Source of the DNA: Allium sativum
Taxonomy: Eukaryota; Streptophyta; Magnoliopsida; Asparagales; Amaryllidaceae
Reading direction: 5' to 3'
Assembly (NCBI GenBank): GCA_030737875.1
Contig: CM060922.1
Location: 307,077,456-307,141,455 of the forward strand
Length of the DNA: 64,000 bases
Shown: positions 35,811 through 48,338 of the stretch, in pieces
Layout: each line of letters opens with the position of its first letter
Position numbering within the stretch: the stretch's first letter is position 1
Position numbers and translations under genes: made by a program
Notes under the pieces: model-generated
What the model saw: only the letters and a program-made list of their open reading frames with translations
The model's database searches: none
What the model was told of the DNA's origin: nothing

Positions 35811-37644
35811 AAGGGTTACGATAGTAATAAATTAAGAAACACTTAACCAAAGTAAATATGTAGTGGGACATGAGGGGGTTAAGTGGGTGCCTTGGGTGGC
35901 ATGAGGAATCTAGTGGGTGACATGTGGGTGACATGAGGATGTCATGAGAAATACGATTAGAAAAATGGAGTAATTTGAATATAAACAATTATGACATGTA
36001 ATTCAAATTATTGGATAAAATAGGTATTGACACCTATGAAGGGAAAGGTTTCAATTAATTGATTAATTAATTAAAAATGGACATGGTAAATGAAATGGAC
36101 TACTTAACCAAATCTGATCCCTAGGGATTGTAAGATCTTAAGTTTAAGTTGGGGGTTAAGTAAACTGGGTTATACGGAATGAGTGGGTTAAGTAAATCTT
36201 GGGTAGGTGGGTAATATTAGTACATATAGGCCCACAAACTTAACCATAAATTAATTTGTCTGAACCAGTGAGAGGGTTAAGTAAATCTTGGGTAGTTGGG
36301 TAATATTTGTGTATATAAGCCCACAGACTTAACCAATACAACTTGTTAATTAAACAAAAGGGTGAGACTAGGTTAAATTAGAAAACACTTAACCAAATTA
36401 ATACATGTAAGTGGACATGGGGTTAAGTGGGATGTATTAGAGGGGACCAAGCCTAGGTGGGAAGCTTGGTGGGGGCCCTTTTCAGTCCAGTATTTGTGAG
36501 CTTGACCCAAGTCGAGGATGGGACACGCCTACTGGGCCTGATTGTTAGAGGCCAAAATGGGTTAGCGGTGGCAACGCAAGTCCAACGGGGTCATGTGCAT
36601 GCGTGGGCCCGGGCTGGTAGGTAAGACGTTGTTGCATCATGTAGGTATAAGCCGTGCATCCTTAAGTTGTATTGGGTTGCCACTTTAGGGGAGTGATACT
36701 CCCCGCTGTGGGACCAGCACGGGTATCTACGAGTTAGGGAGCGGATTGAATGGGGCAGGGTAGTGGGTACATCTAGTGGAGATAGGAGCAGACGGCACCT
36801 ATGTAGTCAGCTAGGGTTACACGAAGCTACCATTATTAATTAATCATTAAAGGGGTACACCTAGTGGAGATAGGAGCAGGCGGCACCTATGACGTCAGCT
36901 AGGAGTACATGGAATTACCATTGAAGGGTTACATCTAGTGGGGATAGTGGGTACATCTAGTAGTACACGAAGCTATCATCATTCTATTTAGTCAAGAGGG
37001 ATCAAGTTTCTAGAGTGACTAGTATGGGTGCAGTTAGTGTTAGTACAGTACAGTACGATAGAGTATAGTAGTTACCCTATATTGATTAGGAAGCGCCTTT
37101 AACGTTATCTTTGCTCATCCTATTATTTTTGGTTGCTTGGTCTTGCCATTAATTCACAGTCATTTCCTTATTTACCAAGCTTATGTCTTATCCTAGTTAC
37201 TTTGATAATTATATTGTTGGAGTTATCGGACTTGCTAGACTTTATGTCTGACCCCCTTTGTTTCCACCTCTTTTCCTCCCCCCCCCCCCCCAAGGTTCTT
37301 AGGATGGGAAGCTTGATTTGGATCTCTTTGGGAGCACTTGGATTTGGATTGCTGAAGTAAAGCTCAACCTATCTCTTTTATGGCTATTTATGGTATTATG
37401 CTTTTTATATTATGTACTCTGATTTTGTCAAGATGGATATTATGTACTTGACTTTAGTCTTTGGGTTTTGGTGATGTAATCAAACATATTTACCTTCCGT
37501 TGCAATAAATAAAATTTTAAAATTTTCAAGTACTATTTCATATCTGTCTTGTTGTGATTTTCTGTTCTATATTCACTTAAAACGCTCCATAGAAGTTAAT
37601 GCATTCCCTTTTGTGAGTGACATTAATGGACATGGGGTGTTACA

Positions 37645-38510
37645 ATACAGATGTTTAGATTGGTTCTTAGGAGGTTCACTTAGCTATTTTAATGGTTTTT
37701 CATTAATTGGGGGTGGGTGGGTGGGGCCACAACCACCGAAAAAGACAGACCAATATATGATATCTGTATTGTGGGCCTAACAAAGCCATTCTTGATAGAT
37801 ATGGAAATCCCCCAACTGAATTCCACAGAAGAAATCAGGTTTTGGGCCCCTTTATGGCGCAATGGTAAGATCTTATTCGCTTTCATAGTGCATTTTAGTA
37901 TGCTTTCACGACATAATGTTGGGGACGAAGCGCGCCTTCGTATAGTCTAGTACGCTTTCGTAGCATGACGATGGAGGTCTTGTATGTTTTCACAATACAG
38001 CAAAGATGACCACTCGTGGAGGATACTATAGGGAGTACCTTGATATAATAGAAATAAAGCTATATATATGGTTTATTGTTTAATCTACTTGGAAGTAGAT
38101 GGATACAATTTATGCATGAAATCGAAAGTGTAATGTGTAATAAATTCAAAATAACTTAATAGAGACAAACACGGAATAGAGTGGTATATGTAATGTTATT
38201 TATAAAAAGTACAATTTGTCCATTCACTAAAACTTTTGTTCTTACCCCTTCCTTTTTACAAACCGGCAAGTTAGCTAAGTTGCAGGGATTACAACTTAGA
38301 GACACTTGTTAGACAGTGTCATTATAAGGATAAGTATGTATTTAATATTATACTTTATTCATTCTGTTATGGGATATTTTACTGTGAGCACTGTTATGTT
38401 TTACCTGTGGATTTTTGCAGGATACCAGGCAAACCAACTCGGGTTTCGGCATACTTGGGTTTTTAGCATTTTACAAAAAAATTGGGTCTACTAAACTTTG
38501 GTTTCTTAGA
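37645..38510 (+). mobile_element. 3' LTR of family B, last segment
   Basis: Resumes with the ATACA duplication after the solo LTR. 38286-38510 aligns with the 5' LTR end at 6209-6432, ending TTCTTAGA here against TTGTTACA there, so the LTR ends near 38510. The 37645-38285 part has no visible counterpart at the left, because the 5' LTR is truncated there. Confidence 0.55.
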
Positions 38511-40166
38511 AGAAATCAATTCCAAAGTTTTTACCAAGCTAAAACTTGAATCTCGACAGCATCCAATTATTCCCGCTCTCTCTCTCTTAAGCCTAATTAT
38601 GAGGGGAAATTTCTTTATAAGTAAGATCAAAATCCACTTGCTCATTACATTCAGGGTATAATATGGATCTCCCACAGAGCTCTTAAAGAAAAAAAATTGT
38701 AGGCCTATGAAAAGTTAGGCGACATCAAGAAACACCTATCATAGCCGAATCAAGCATGTACTTAAATTAATAGTTTGAAGTTGGAACGTGACCATTTCTC
38801 TAGATCTAAAACCATGGAAGAATCCTAATGTGCCCAAAGACTGGTAGCATCATACAAACATCGCTTGGAACCAAGTAGCCGAGTAATCACTTCTCGAAGG
38901 TAGGAAATGTATTCTGAAGAAATAACCGAGATGATATTTATAGCTAGGCGAGACACATATAATAGGGTTGGAAACAAATACAAAAAGATAATAAATAATT
39001 TACCATCCGTTCACTCCCCAAAGTAAAAAATTAAAGTGAGAGAAGTTTGAAACGTTGTCTTACTATTTTACTCTACTAAATGATGCCCAAAGATAGGCGA
39101 CATTAAAAAGAGTCCCCGAGTTAAATCCATCCACACGTAATCTGCCAAAAAAAGTAACTGGAGCACCGCTGGGTTTACAACAGCAAACTAGGAAAATGTA
39201 ATCATGATAAAGCAATTGAGCATAGAGAGGACATAGTGCTTGGAATCAAGCGTCAAGAATACTAATTTCTAAGGATATGAATCATCATGCAAATCAAATT
39301 GGGGGAAATCAAATAAATTGGTTAGAATATCCAGTCTCTAAACAAATATAAGAACTCTTATACCCATAGAGACTAGCTCTCCCAATTGGGACATGTGTGC
39401 CAAAACTTGGCTGAGATGGACACGACATAGCCAAAAATAGATACGAGCATGGAAATGGGTAAGCTACGGAACCTAATAGTTCTGCTTCGCCAAACATAGA
39501 ATTTTGGAAACTAATTCCATAACTAGGAGATATGATACGTTAAAATAATTGCAGGAGTGTTTTATATGTTAGGAGATGTGGCAAGTAAGCATGCCACATA
39601 GAAACAGTGTTATATAATATAAGAAACTGTTGCACATGCAATCACGTTATATACACAAGCAGTTATATACTGTGCATAAAAACAGGAAAAATATACATGT
39701 AAGATTACATTAGAAAAAAACTAATTTTTCCTTTCCAAGACTTTCCGTGTACAAGATAAACAACGAGCGTTGCATGCACAAAACCTAGGCCTGATGTAGA
39801 CCATGGAAAACAAAGACTGATCTTTACAACAATCACGACCAAAAGGGTAAGTGAACTTAGTTAAGCTCGAAATATAAAAATCCATCCTCAGGTTTTCAAC
39901 TTTAAGATAAATGCACTCAAAACCTCATATAGATGCTAGCAACCGAGGAAGCACATTTGGTAAACTTAGAGCAATGATGATTGAAAAATATAAAATATGA
40001 ATTATTGGATGATACAGGTCTAAGATATGGGCTGAATAATATACTCAAGCATGGGCAATTGAATAGGCAACCTCTTAACATTTGGCTACCACATGAACCC
40101 AGGAGCCAAGCATCTCAAGGGTAGTCTACACAAGTAATTTAGCATGTAGCATACAAAAGTAGATCG
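38511..40166. other. Unassigned non-coding DNA
   Basis: About 1.65 kb of mixed-composition DNA between family B and TK1. No open frame of note and no LTR boundary. A short hairpin ATGTGGCA/TGCCACAT lies near 39574-39597. Its right-hand continuation is 51359 onward, because TK1 inserted here with the duplication AATAC. Confidence 0.5.
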
Positions 40167-40271
40167 AATACCGAAACACCACACCTCCATTAAGGTCACT
40201 CACAAAGGGAATGCCTTAACTTCGGTGTAGGTTTATAAGTAAAAGTCACACATAAAACACAAGACAGATAT

Positions 40272-40272
<1 letters not shown>

Positions 40273-40333
<61 letters not shown>
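40273..40333. repeat. (AC)n(AT)n microsatellite in TK1 3' LTR
   Basis: About 17 AC units followed by about 14 AT units. The homologous tract in the 5' LTR (48439-48487) is shorter. Confidence 0.95.
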
Positions 40334-40336
<3 letters not shown>

Positions 40337-41339
40337 GCGGAAAACAAACAGACTTTCATTTCATAAATACGTGTTCATACAAAACATTTCCATTGTTGCC
40401 TTAAACAAACTTCCAACTATTACAACCATAATAATGTCTTGATTTAAAACTTAAAGAAGCATGAAACAAAATTTAAACTGCATAAATCCCCATCGAGTGT
40501 CCAAAGCCATAGCCCAAAACAAAAGAGATCCAAGCAATACATTCTCTCTCTTCAAGCTAGACGAAAAATCTGACTAAGCTGAGGTGTTTCCTTCCTGTGG
40601 ACCTAGGGGGGGTACGGAAGAAAAGAAAGCGAAAGGAAAATGAGTCAGACATAAGTTTGGTAAGTCTAGTTATAATTCTAGCATGAGAACAATAAAAAGA
40701 TCATGACTTGTATGAACTGAGAACAGGACAATACTATAATATAAGATAAGATATGGCAGGAAATACTAACTATACTAAACGCACTCATTATTACTTCTCT
40801 GCACCTACTTGCACTGTCTCAATTGGCACCCCATGATCTAGGTGAAGTGATCCCCTTTCCAAAGATCGGCTCCTACTCGCATAAACATATGTGTCATACG
40901 GCCTCACTTGACTGTAGATTCCCATGATGGTCCCACCATGGGGTGTATCAGGTCCCATGTGGCGGCCCGACACAATTCTAGAATGCACAGGTTATACTAC
41001 TGGTGCTCAGTGCCCTGTTTGTCTGCTCCGAAGTGTATGCACGCCCGCACTCCGTTAGAACCCACACTGTTACACCAACCACCGTCACTTTTGACCACTT
41101 ATAATCAACCTAGTAATCGTGCCCCACCCTGCCTAGTTTCAGGGTACCATGATACCTAATTGGGTTACCGCTGAAATGGGTCCCCGTTACTAGGATTTTC
41201 TAGTCAAACATGTTAAGTGGTTAAGTGTCTGTATTAACCTAACCCCACCCATCAGTTTAGTTAACATGTTGAATTGGTTAAGTATTTTAGTTAACTTAAC
41301 CCTACCATCCTCATTCTAGCTTTAGTTTATTCATTAAAG

Positions 41340-41545
41340 GACCGACCACTCACATTAGACAGGTATAATTGCGGTTACTGGACAGCCGGTCGGTTCCGGG
41401 CAGGTTTACACCGCAACTCAGTCTAACCTCGGGTCCTTGTTGGGCTTAATGCCTTAACCTCCCACATTGGATAGGTATTGTTGTGATTACTGGACAGCCG
41501 GGCGGGTTCGGGCAGGTTTACATCACAACTCAATCCAACCTCGGG
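41340..41545 (-). repeat. Block 1 hairpin units in TK1 3' LTR
   Basis: Two units. First: TTGCGGT (41369-41375) pairs with ACCGCAA (41410-41416), and outer TTAGAC (41355-41360) pairs with GTCTAA (41421-41426). Second: TTGTGAT (41481-41487) pairs with ATCACAA (41522-41528), and outer TTGGAT (41467-41472) pairs with ATCCAA (41533-41538). Loops keep the CCGG-rich sequence (reverse of GCCCGGAACCGNCCGGC). Confidence 0.8.
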
Positions 41546-42867
41546 TTAAGCATATTCGTATTTTCTAAATTTACATATTTGTTCTTTTATAATTGTATGT
41601 AAATTTGTTAACAATTAAATATTATGGCCCACTTTACAAATTCATTTTTTTAGGTATATAATTTATACCGTTTCAAGCCATAAATTATCTGTGTGATTTT
41701 TCACCCATTTTTGTCAAGTTTCCTATAATTACCAATTTTTCCCAACGTTACCCCGTCTAAATATTAGGCTAACAATCTTAGCCTAATTTTTCGCTCGCAT
41801 GATATTTGACATATAATATTAGTCTTAAAACTTAGCCTAATTTAGCGTACACAAAAATTTGCATAAAGAAATCCATTAACATAAACATGACATAGGTGTA
41901 AACTTGGCATTTTTTTTTGGCATAGTCAATATGAACACAATAGGGGTGAACTCGCGAGATAGTTATCATGAATGTCATGGGTGTAAACTTGCAACGTAGA
42001 CTAAGCCACATACTTATATGTGAATTTGCATCATAGACATATATGTGAATTTGCAACATAGACTAAATCAACTTACATACACGTGAATTTACAACACAGA
42101 CTAAATCATCTCACATATATGTGAACTTGCAAAATCAATCACAAACATATGAATAAGTGTGAACTTGAATTATGGCATAGGTTTAACATATACACATAAA
42201 CATGTAGAACTAACATTTGGTTACATATGTAATAGGATTTTACAACCTAAAACTTGCATAACATGATAATCTACACAACTTGTCATAACAGGTTATACTC
42301 CAAGTTCATATACATATGAATAGACTTATCCATTAATTCCCAATTCCTCATGATAACAAAATAGAACCACAGACATAGATCAATATCATTCAATTCCACA
42401 TATAACATAATAAACATCGTTCTATTTTCAATTTATTTCCAAGGCATGACATTGATTTTGATTCGCATCCCAAAACATAACTAAACTTACAACGAACGAT
42501 GAACTTGGGTTCTGGTTTCTGAGTTATGAATTTGCAATGCTTTCCTTTGGGTAGATAAACGTTGTTTTGATTCTTAATTGAATTAGATTTTGATATTCCT
42601 TAAGCTTTCTCCAACTAACGGCTACTCCTAGTTTCCTTCCAGCAACATGACAGCTCTAGTTCGATTTTATTTGTGTGAATTTAGGTTGAGTGTTGGGTTG
42701 TATTTATAGAATTTTAGATTAATTTGAGCCGTCCGATGATCATAGAGTGAATCCAGACCATACGCACCAAGTGGAACCAATCAGAAAGTGACAACTCAGC
42801 CCTAGTGACACACCAGAGCTCAGAAACTCGACCAGAAACCGACCAGGCCAGCCAAGACCTGACCAGG

Positions 42868-42939
42868 TCGACTGGGCAGGTCGACACCCAGGTCAACCAC
42901 ATGGTCGACCTGGTTACCCAGATCGACCCCCTGGTCGAC
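42868..42939 (-). repeat. GTCGAC palindrome array in TK1 3' LTR
   Basis: GTCGAC at 42868, 42880, 42904 and 42934, with decayed copies GTCAAC (about 42892) and ATCGAC (about 42922). Spacing is mostly 12 bases. It sits about 160 bases upstream (in element sense) of the TATA box. Confidence 0.8.
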
Positions 42940-43219
42940 CTAGGTCTTGGCGGGAGTTTTCCCGCCCAGCCCAGTTTGGGTCTTATTTTGAATTTCGAAC
43001 TGATTTCTGGGTTGTTTTGAAATTTAAATTGAATTCTGAAAATTCCGGAGGTAATAAGTCCTTCATACGAAGTCCGATTTACGCAAACTCAGGCTCTATC
43101 TCAAGAAGAATTCCGAGACGAACGCAATGGCGTAACCCGTTTCCCTTAATTCTTTCATTTTGAATTAAGTACACTTTAATTTGCTAATTTAACGTTAACT
43201 AAAAATTCGGGGTGTTACA

Positions 43220-43256
43220 TTCTCCCCTCCTTAAAAGATTTCGTCCCCGAAATCTT
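43220..43256 (-). other. TK1 polypurine tract and adjoining hairpin
   Basis: On the minus strand AAGGAGGGGAGAA precedes the 3' LTR start. Immediately upstream is a perfect 9-bp stem, AAGATTTCG/CGAAATCTT on the plus strand (43235-43243 and 43248-43256) with a TCCC loop. TK2 has the same arrangement at 61299-61333. This context is typical of Tekay elements. Confidence 0.85.
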
Positions 43257-43829
43257 CAAGTCTGGAAGAATTTATATTCTAACATCCAATCGTCCATCTA
43301 CTCAACCAACAAACACAGGCGTCCATTGTCCTTTTAGGCTTCTAATGTTTCATGACCATATGCATAGTGTTTGTATATGTCTTTATCTAATGCAAAAATT
43401 AGGCGGTTTACTGATTCAGTTGACCTACTTAATGCGAATCATGTAAGTGTCATGAATCCATTATGTATGCAAATTCTTTTTTTTCCTGCTCATAATTCTA
43501 CATGAGTGCGCAACCATTCATACACAATCGACATCCATATGACAACATATCAAGTTTCAATCACATACAAATATGAATACATATATGCATATGCAATATG
43601 GAAGTGATTGAGCCGATCTAATACCTAGGGTGTGTGTGTATATGCATCCACGAGCAACCACTAGCAACCACTTGTAACCACTTGCCGCCATCAATCATAA
43701 CATGTTTCAAGTACATGTTTACATCCATTAGTTTCTACCTAAGGAGTTAGGAGAAAAAGGACCGAGAAGATACACTAAAAGGTAGATACAAGCATAAACT
43801 TATGGAAAAAGAGAGGTCAAAGATGTACC
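43257..43829 (-). other. TK1 non-coding region between pol and PPT
   Basis: About 570 bases downstream of the pol stop. It is related to 60743-61298 in TK2 (shared TATGCATCCACGAGCAACCA-type words, in opposite orientation). No gene is seen. Confidence 0.6.
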
Positions 43830-45152
43830 CTAAAAAAGAAAAGGGTAGGCAGCACGTATTCTGTCCTCGGTTTCCCAAGTCGCACCTTCCTCGGTATCGC
43901 TCCATTGAACTTTAACAAGCTTGACTTCACGGTTGCGTAGCTTTTTGGTTTCAGTTCCTACGATTCGAGTTGGAACTCTCCTCATAGTTGTTTCTCGTTC
44001 TATTTCAACTTCTTCTAGAATGCTTGGCTCCACCACTTCCGCCGACTCATGTAAACATTTCCGGAGATGAGAAACGTGAAAGACATTGTGAATTCCAGCC
44101 AATCTTTCGGGCAGCTCTACTCTATAAGCCATCTTCCCAATCTTCTCGATGATAGGGAACGGTCCTACAAATCTTGGTGCTAGCTCTCATGCGGATCCAA
44201 AGCGAATGAAGTTCCTTAAAGGAGATACCTAAAGGAAAACCCTGTCCCCAACCTCAAACTCAAGGTCGATCCTTCTTTTGTCCGCATTGGATTTCTGTCT
44301 AACTTGGGAAGTCTTCATTCTCCTTCGTATCAAGTCCACTTTTTCTGATGTCTCTCTAATCATGTATGGCCCAAGTATGAGCTTGTCTGTAGACTCCCAC
44401 CAACAAGTTGGTGATCGGTACGGTCTTCTATACAAAGCTTCAAAGGGCGCCATGCCAATGGTGGCTTGATAGCTATTGTTGTAGGCGAATTCCACTAAAG
44501 GAAGATGATCCTCCCATGTCCCTCCAAAGTCAAGAATGCACGGTCTCAAAAGATCTTCTAATACTTTATTCACCCTCTCCGTCTGACCATCGGTTTGGGG
44601 GTGATAGGCCGTGTTCAAGCATAACTGTGTGCCTACAGCTTCTCGTAGATTTCGCCAAAACTCGCTCGTAAAGATAGGATCTCGGTCACTCACTATGCTG
44701 GAGGGTATTCCATGGAGTCGAACTATTTCCTTGAGATAAAGAGACGCTAGAGATGAGGTAGTCCTTCTACTCTTGACAGGTATAAAGTGGGCTCTTTTTG
44801 TGAGCATGTCCACTATTACTCAAATGCTAGTATTGCCCCTTCTTGACCTAGGCAGACCATCAATAAAGTCCATTGATATGATATCCCACTTCCATTGTGG
44901 GACTTCTAGAGGGTGAAGCAGTCCACCAAGATTTTTTTGTTCCTCCTTGACCTGTTGGCATATCATGCACTTAGAAACGAAATCTGCCACGTCCTTCTTC
45001 ATGCTGTTCCGAAAGAAAACTCTCTTTACGTCTTTGTACATCTTGTCTCCACCTGGGCGTATTGTCATTTTGGAATGGTGTGCTTCCTCGAGAATCGTCT
45101 TTACCAAATACCTTGCTTGTGGGACGCATGGTCTTCCACTCGCCTCAGCCAA
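43830..45152 (-). pseudogene. pol: TK1 integrase with chromodomain
   Basis: From 45152: zinc-binding region EEAHHSK...RPGG...CMICQQVK, where the second His of HHCC (normally HPG) is Arg. Catalytic residues are kept: MDFIDGLP (Asp), IVSDRDPIF (Asp) and QTDGQTERVN (Glu). Then AYNNSYQATIGMAPFEALYRRP and VGDRVFL, and the C-terminus at 43830-44132 with HNVFHVSHLRKC and a chromodomain ending VKVQWSDTEEGATWETEDR. A TGA at 44820-44822 replaces the Trp of the usual SIWVIVD. A further break lies between 44229 and 44132, and a frameshift near 45130 separates it from RNase H. Integrase inserts the cDNA; the chromodomain directs it to heterochromatin in related elements. Confidence 0.9.
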
Positions 45153-47244
45153 CCCTTATCATCGATGGAGTACCTATTGAGGTGACTGGAAGTTTCACCC
45201 CTGATTAACTTATCAATCACATCAACAAGATGAGGGTCTTCGCGTTGTGCAGCCCCGACTGAGTCTAATAGAGTTGGTCGCACTTCTAATGTTGCTAGTA
45301 GGCCTGGTACAAAGTCGATGGAGGGTTTGAAGTTAAAGCTTGCTATGAACTCCAAGCTTTGCCTTTCCACCAAGAGAGGACTTAAGGTTAGCTTCTTTTT
45401 GCTTAAGGCGTCTGCTACTACGTTGCCCTTGCCAGGAGTATAGGAAATCTCAAAATCATACGAGGCAGGTAACTCCATCCACCTTTGCTGCCTCAAGTTA
45501 AGGTATTTCTACAAGAAAAGATACTTCAATGATTTATGGTCAGTATATAATTCGAACTTCTCACCTAGGAGATAATGGCGCCAAGACTTAAGCGCAAAGA
45601 CGATGGTCGCTAACTCAAGTTCGTGGGTTGGGTAGTTCTTTTCATGAACTTTCAATTGTCTTCCACCATAAGCTACTACCTTCCCTTCTTGCATTAGAAC
45701 AATGCCTAGTCTTGTTCTGCATGCATCTGTGTATACCGTGAACATTTTGCTTCCATCTGGCAGTGTAAGAACTGGGGCTGTTGCGAGAGCCCTTTTCAAG
45801 CGTTGGAAAGCAATATCACAATCCAAATCCCAGACGAACGCTAGATTCTTCTTTGTTAGCCTTGTGAATGGAGCTGAGATTTTTGCGAAATCTCTAATGA
45901 ACTTTTGGTAAAAACCTGCTAGCCCGAGAAAGCTTCGGACTTCGGTTGTATTTCTTGGTGCCTTCCAATCTTGCATTGCCACTACTTTCGTAGGGTCCAC
46001 AGCTAACCCGTCTTTGGACACTATATGTCCAAGAAACCTTACTTCTTCTCTCCAGAAGTGGCACTTGGAAAATTTTTCTTTTAGCTGATGTGCCCGGAGA
46101 GTATCCATGATCTCCTTCAGATGCTGAGCATGTTCTTCCTCATTCTTTGAGAAGATCAAAATATCATTTATGAAGACAACCATAAACTTGTTGAGGAATT
46201 CTCTGAACACCCTGCTCATTAGGTCTATGAAGTATCCAGGTGCGTTTGTCAGGCCGAAAGGCATGACAAGCCACTCAAAGAAACCGTCTGGGGTTCTGAA
46301 CGTCGTCTTATCAATGCTATCTTTAGCAACCCTTAGCTGATGGAACCTAGTAGCCAGATCAAGTTGGGAGAAAACTGACGCACCTACAAGCTGATCAAAA
46401 AATCGTCTATTCTGGGAAACGGGTGTTTATTCTTCTTAGTCAGCCAGTTTAGCTCCCTATAGTCCACACAAATACATAGTGAACCATCTGCTTTGGTGGC
46501 GAACACCACTGGAGCACCCCATTCTGAGATACTCCGCCTTATAAACCCCTTGTCGAGAAGCTCCTTAACTTTCTTACTGAGCTTCTTTCTCTCTTTTGGA
46601 GCCATGTGTCTAACAGGTAAAGCTACGGGCTTTGCATTATCAACAAGATATATGCGGAAGTCTATTTCCCGCCTTGAAGGTAAGCCCTTCACCGCTTCAA
46701 AGACATCCGGATATTCACGGACCACTCTAACCGACTGCAAATTCCCAACAAAAGCATCAAGCGACTCAAGATAACTAAGCATAACAGCATTCAAGGGATT
46801 ACAAGAAATTTCTAGAGTGTTACCGAGCAGAGTCAAGAGTCTAACCACTCTCTTCTCACAATCAAGAATGGCACCAATACTGGATAACCAGTCCATGTCT
46901 AAGATCAATCCATATCCCGAGAAACCCAAAACAAAGGCACTACATCTAAACTCAACACTTAGAATAGAGATTTTCAAATCCAAACAAACCATTGAGAAAT
47001 AAGTTGAGCCCCCAATTAGATTTGAAACATCCAAGGGATCCTCTACCATACTAGTATCTAGGTGCAGAGATTCTACTAAAGCAGATGAAATAAAGGAGTG
47101 TGATGCGCCAGAATCAAGGAGAGTGCGAACTGGATGATCATAGAGATAAACTAAACTTTCTACAGAAATATTTCTACCTCGTTCCTGCAGAGGTGCCAAC
47201 AGCGTGTGAACTTGTCCTCCTGAAGTGGATCCAATCTTCTGTCC
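45153..47244 (-). pseudogene. pol: TK1 protease, reverse transcriptase and RNase H
   Basis: Follows gag in the same frame after one TAG (47245-47247). Protease: RTLLDSGASHSFIS (about 47075-47125). RT: GFIRRSISEWGAPVVFATKADGS, DYRELNWLTKKNKHPFPRID, then a one-base loss in an A run (46397-46402) shifts the frame. It resumes with MPFGLTNAPGYF (46264). The active-site box is VFINDILIF, so the first Asp of the catalytic pair is Asn (codon at 46166-46168). RNase H: VYTDACRTRLGIVLMQ, HELELA and YTDHKSLKYLFL, then TAG at 45509-45511 where Gln is usual, then [19 protein letters not shown] and GNVVADALS. Inactive for several independent reasons. Confidence 0.92.
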
Positions 47245-48156
47245 CTACCCCTGCTTCTTTGGGCAGTCCTTATCCAGGTGTCCAGTCTCACCGCAATGGA
47301 AACAACCACCACTCATCTTTGCCTTCTTCTTTCTGCAGTCTTTCGCTATATGCCCAACAATGCCACAGAAATTACACTTTCTCTTTTCACGGGATTTGTT
47401 GTTCTTCCCGCCCTTCTTGAAGTTTGTTTTCTTAGCCTGCAAGCCCTCTTTCTTTTCTTGAGGAACGTCCACCTTTGCCTCTTTCTTTCCTTTATCTTCC
47501 TCGTGTAGCAACGCCATGTCCACCAAGCTTTCATAAGTCGCCCCCATGGGTATATGGGTCATAGCAAGGCTGTGTAGAGGCTCATTCAAACCTTTGACGA
47601 AGCGAAGGGCCTTCTTGTGTTGGGTGTTTACTAAATCCAGCCCAAATCTGGCCAGCTGATTAAACTGATTGACGTACTCCTTGATCGTCATACTTCCTTG
47701 TTTAAGAGTTAGGAACTTCTCCATCTGCAGGCTTCTTTCAGCTTGGGAGAGGAATTTCATCTCAAACCTCATCCTGAAATCTTACCAAGTTTCCACTGGC
47801 CTCTCAGCATGGGTAACTTCCCACCAATAAGAAGCTTCGTCTTTAAGCAACCACACTGCTAGCTGTATCTTTTGCCTGTCGTCAACTTCGAAGATGACGA
47901 ACAAATCTTCAGTCTACTTCAGCTAGTTCCTTGCTACTACAAAGGATTCAGTTCCATAAAAGTCCTTTCCACCCATAGCCTTGAAGTCTCTACATGTCTT
48001 AGCGAAAGTATTTCCACGAGGAGGAGGAGGAGGAACCACTGCCACTGTGGGAGGAGGAATGTCTGCTGGGCCCGCACCATTGACTCTAGCCTCTAGGTAC
48101 CTTCGGAACCAGCCAGGTATCGGTACTCCCTCTGGAAGGTTAAGATCTCCCGACAT
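47245..48156 (-). pseudogene. gag: TK1 gag with two zinc knuckles
   Basis: Starts MSGDLNLPEGVP at 48156, about 180 bases after the PBS. N-terminal part 47923-48156, then the frame reads through three nonsense codons (two where Trp TGG has become TAG near 47905-47925, one TAA near 47775) before KFLTLKQGSMTIKEYVNQF, the conserved retrotransposon gag core. The C-terminus has two CCHC knuckles, CNFCGIVGHIAKDC (about 47335-47380) and CFHCGETGHLDKDC (about 47265-47310), separated by a basic stretch. Gag forms the particle and binds RNA through the knuckles. The final TAG leads in frame into pol. Confidence 0.9.
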
Positions 48157-48320
48157 GCTGAAACAAAAAGGGAAGATTCAAGACATAAGGAGAGAGAGAT
48201 AGTGAGTATGGCTTTGGGGAATTATGCCCTTTTTTAAAACAATGTTTTCTTGAAAGAAAAATGCTTATTTAAACTTCTTTTTGAAAATAGTTTCAAAAAC
48301 CTTTATCTAATCTGGTAAAC

Positions 48321-48338
48321 CTGTGCTTTGATACCAAG
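48321..48338 (-). other. TK1 primer-binding site
   Basis: On the minus strand, CTTGGTATCAAAGCACAG directly follows the 5' LTR end. It resembles the tRNA-iMet complement TGGTATCAGAGC with one change. Confidence 0.85.

Larger units (their letters stand above)
33702..37644 (+). mobile_element. Solo Tekay-type LTR (3.9 kb)
   Basis: Starts TGTAACACCCCATAATTTT and ends GGGGTGTTACA, with ATACA on both sides and no interior, so it is a solo LTR left by recombination between the two LTRs of an inserted element. It carries the full set of family blocks: a GTCGAC inverted pair (33913-33938), TATA box (34062-34070), CCGG-loop hairpins (35594-35810), TTAACC/GGTTAAG repeats (about 35829-36430), third block (36764-37000), CAGAC/GTCTG hairpin with poly-C (about 37237-37291) and AATAAA (about 37505). 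Micro-AT repeats lie at 33796-33823. Confidence 0.92.
40172..43219 (-). repeat. TK1 3' LTR
   Basis: On the minus strand starts TGTAACACCCCGAATTTTT (43219 downward) and ends GGTGTTTCG, where the 5' LTR has GGTGTTTCA, so the terminal CA has mutated. Contains (AC)n(AT)n at 40273-40333, poly-G 40606-40612 (poly-C on the minus strand), hairpin units at 41340-41545, TATA at 42701-42709 (reverse) and GTCGAC repeats at 42868-42939. Confidence 0.92.
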
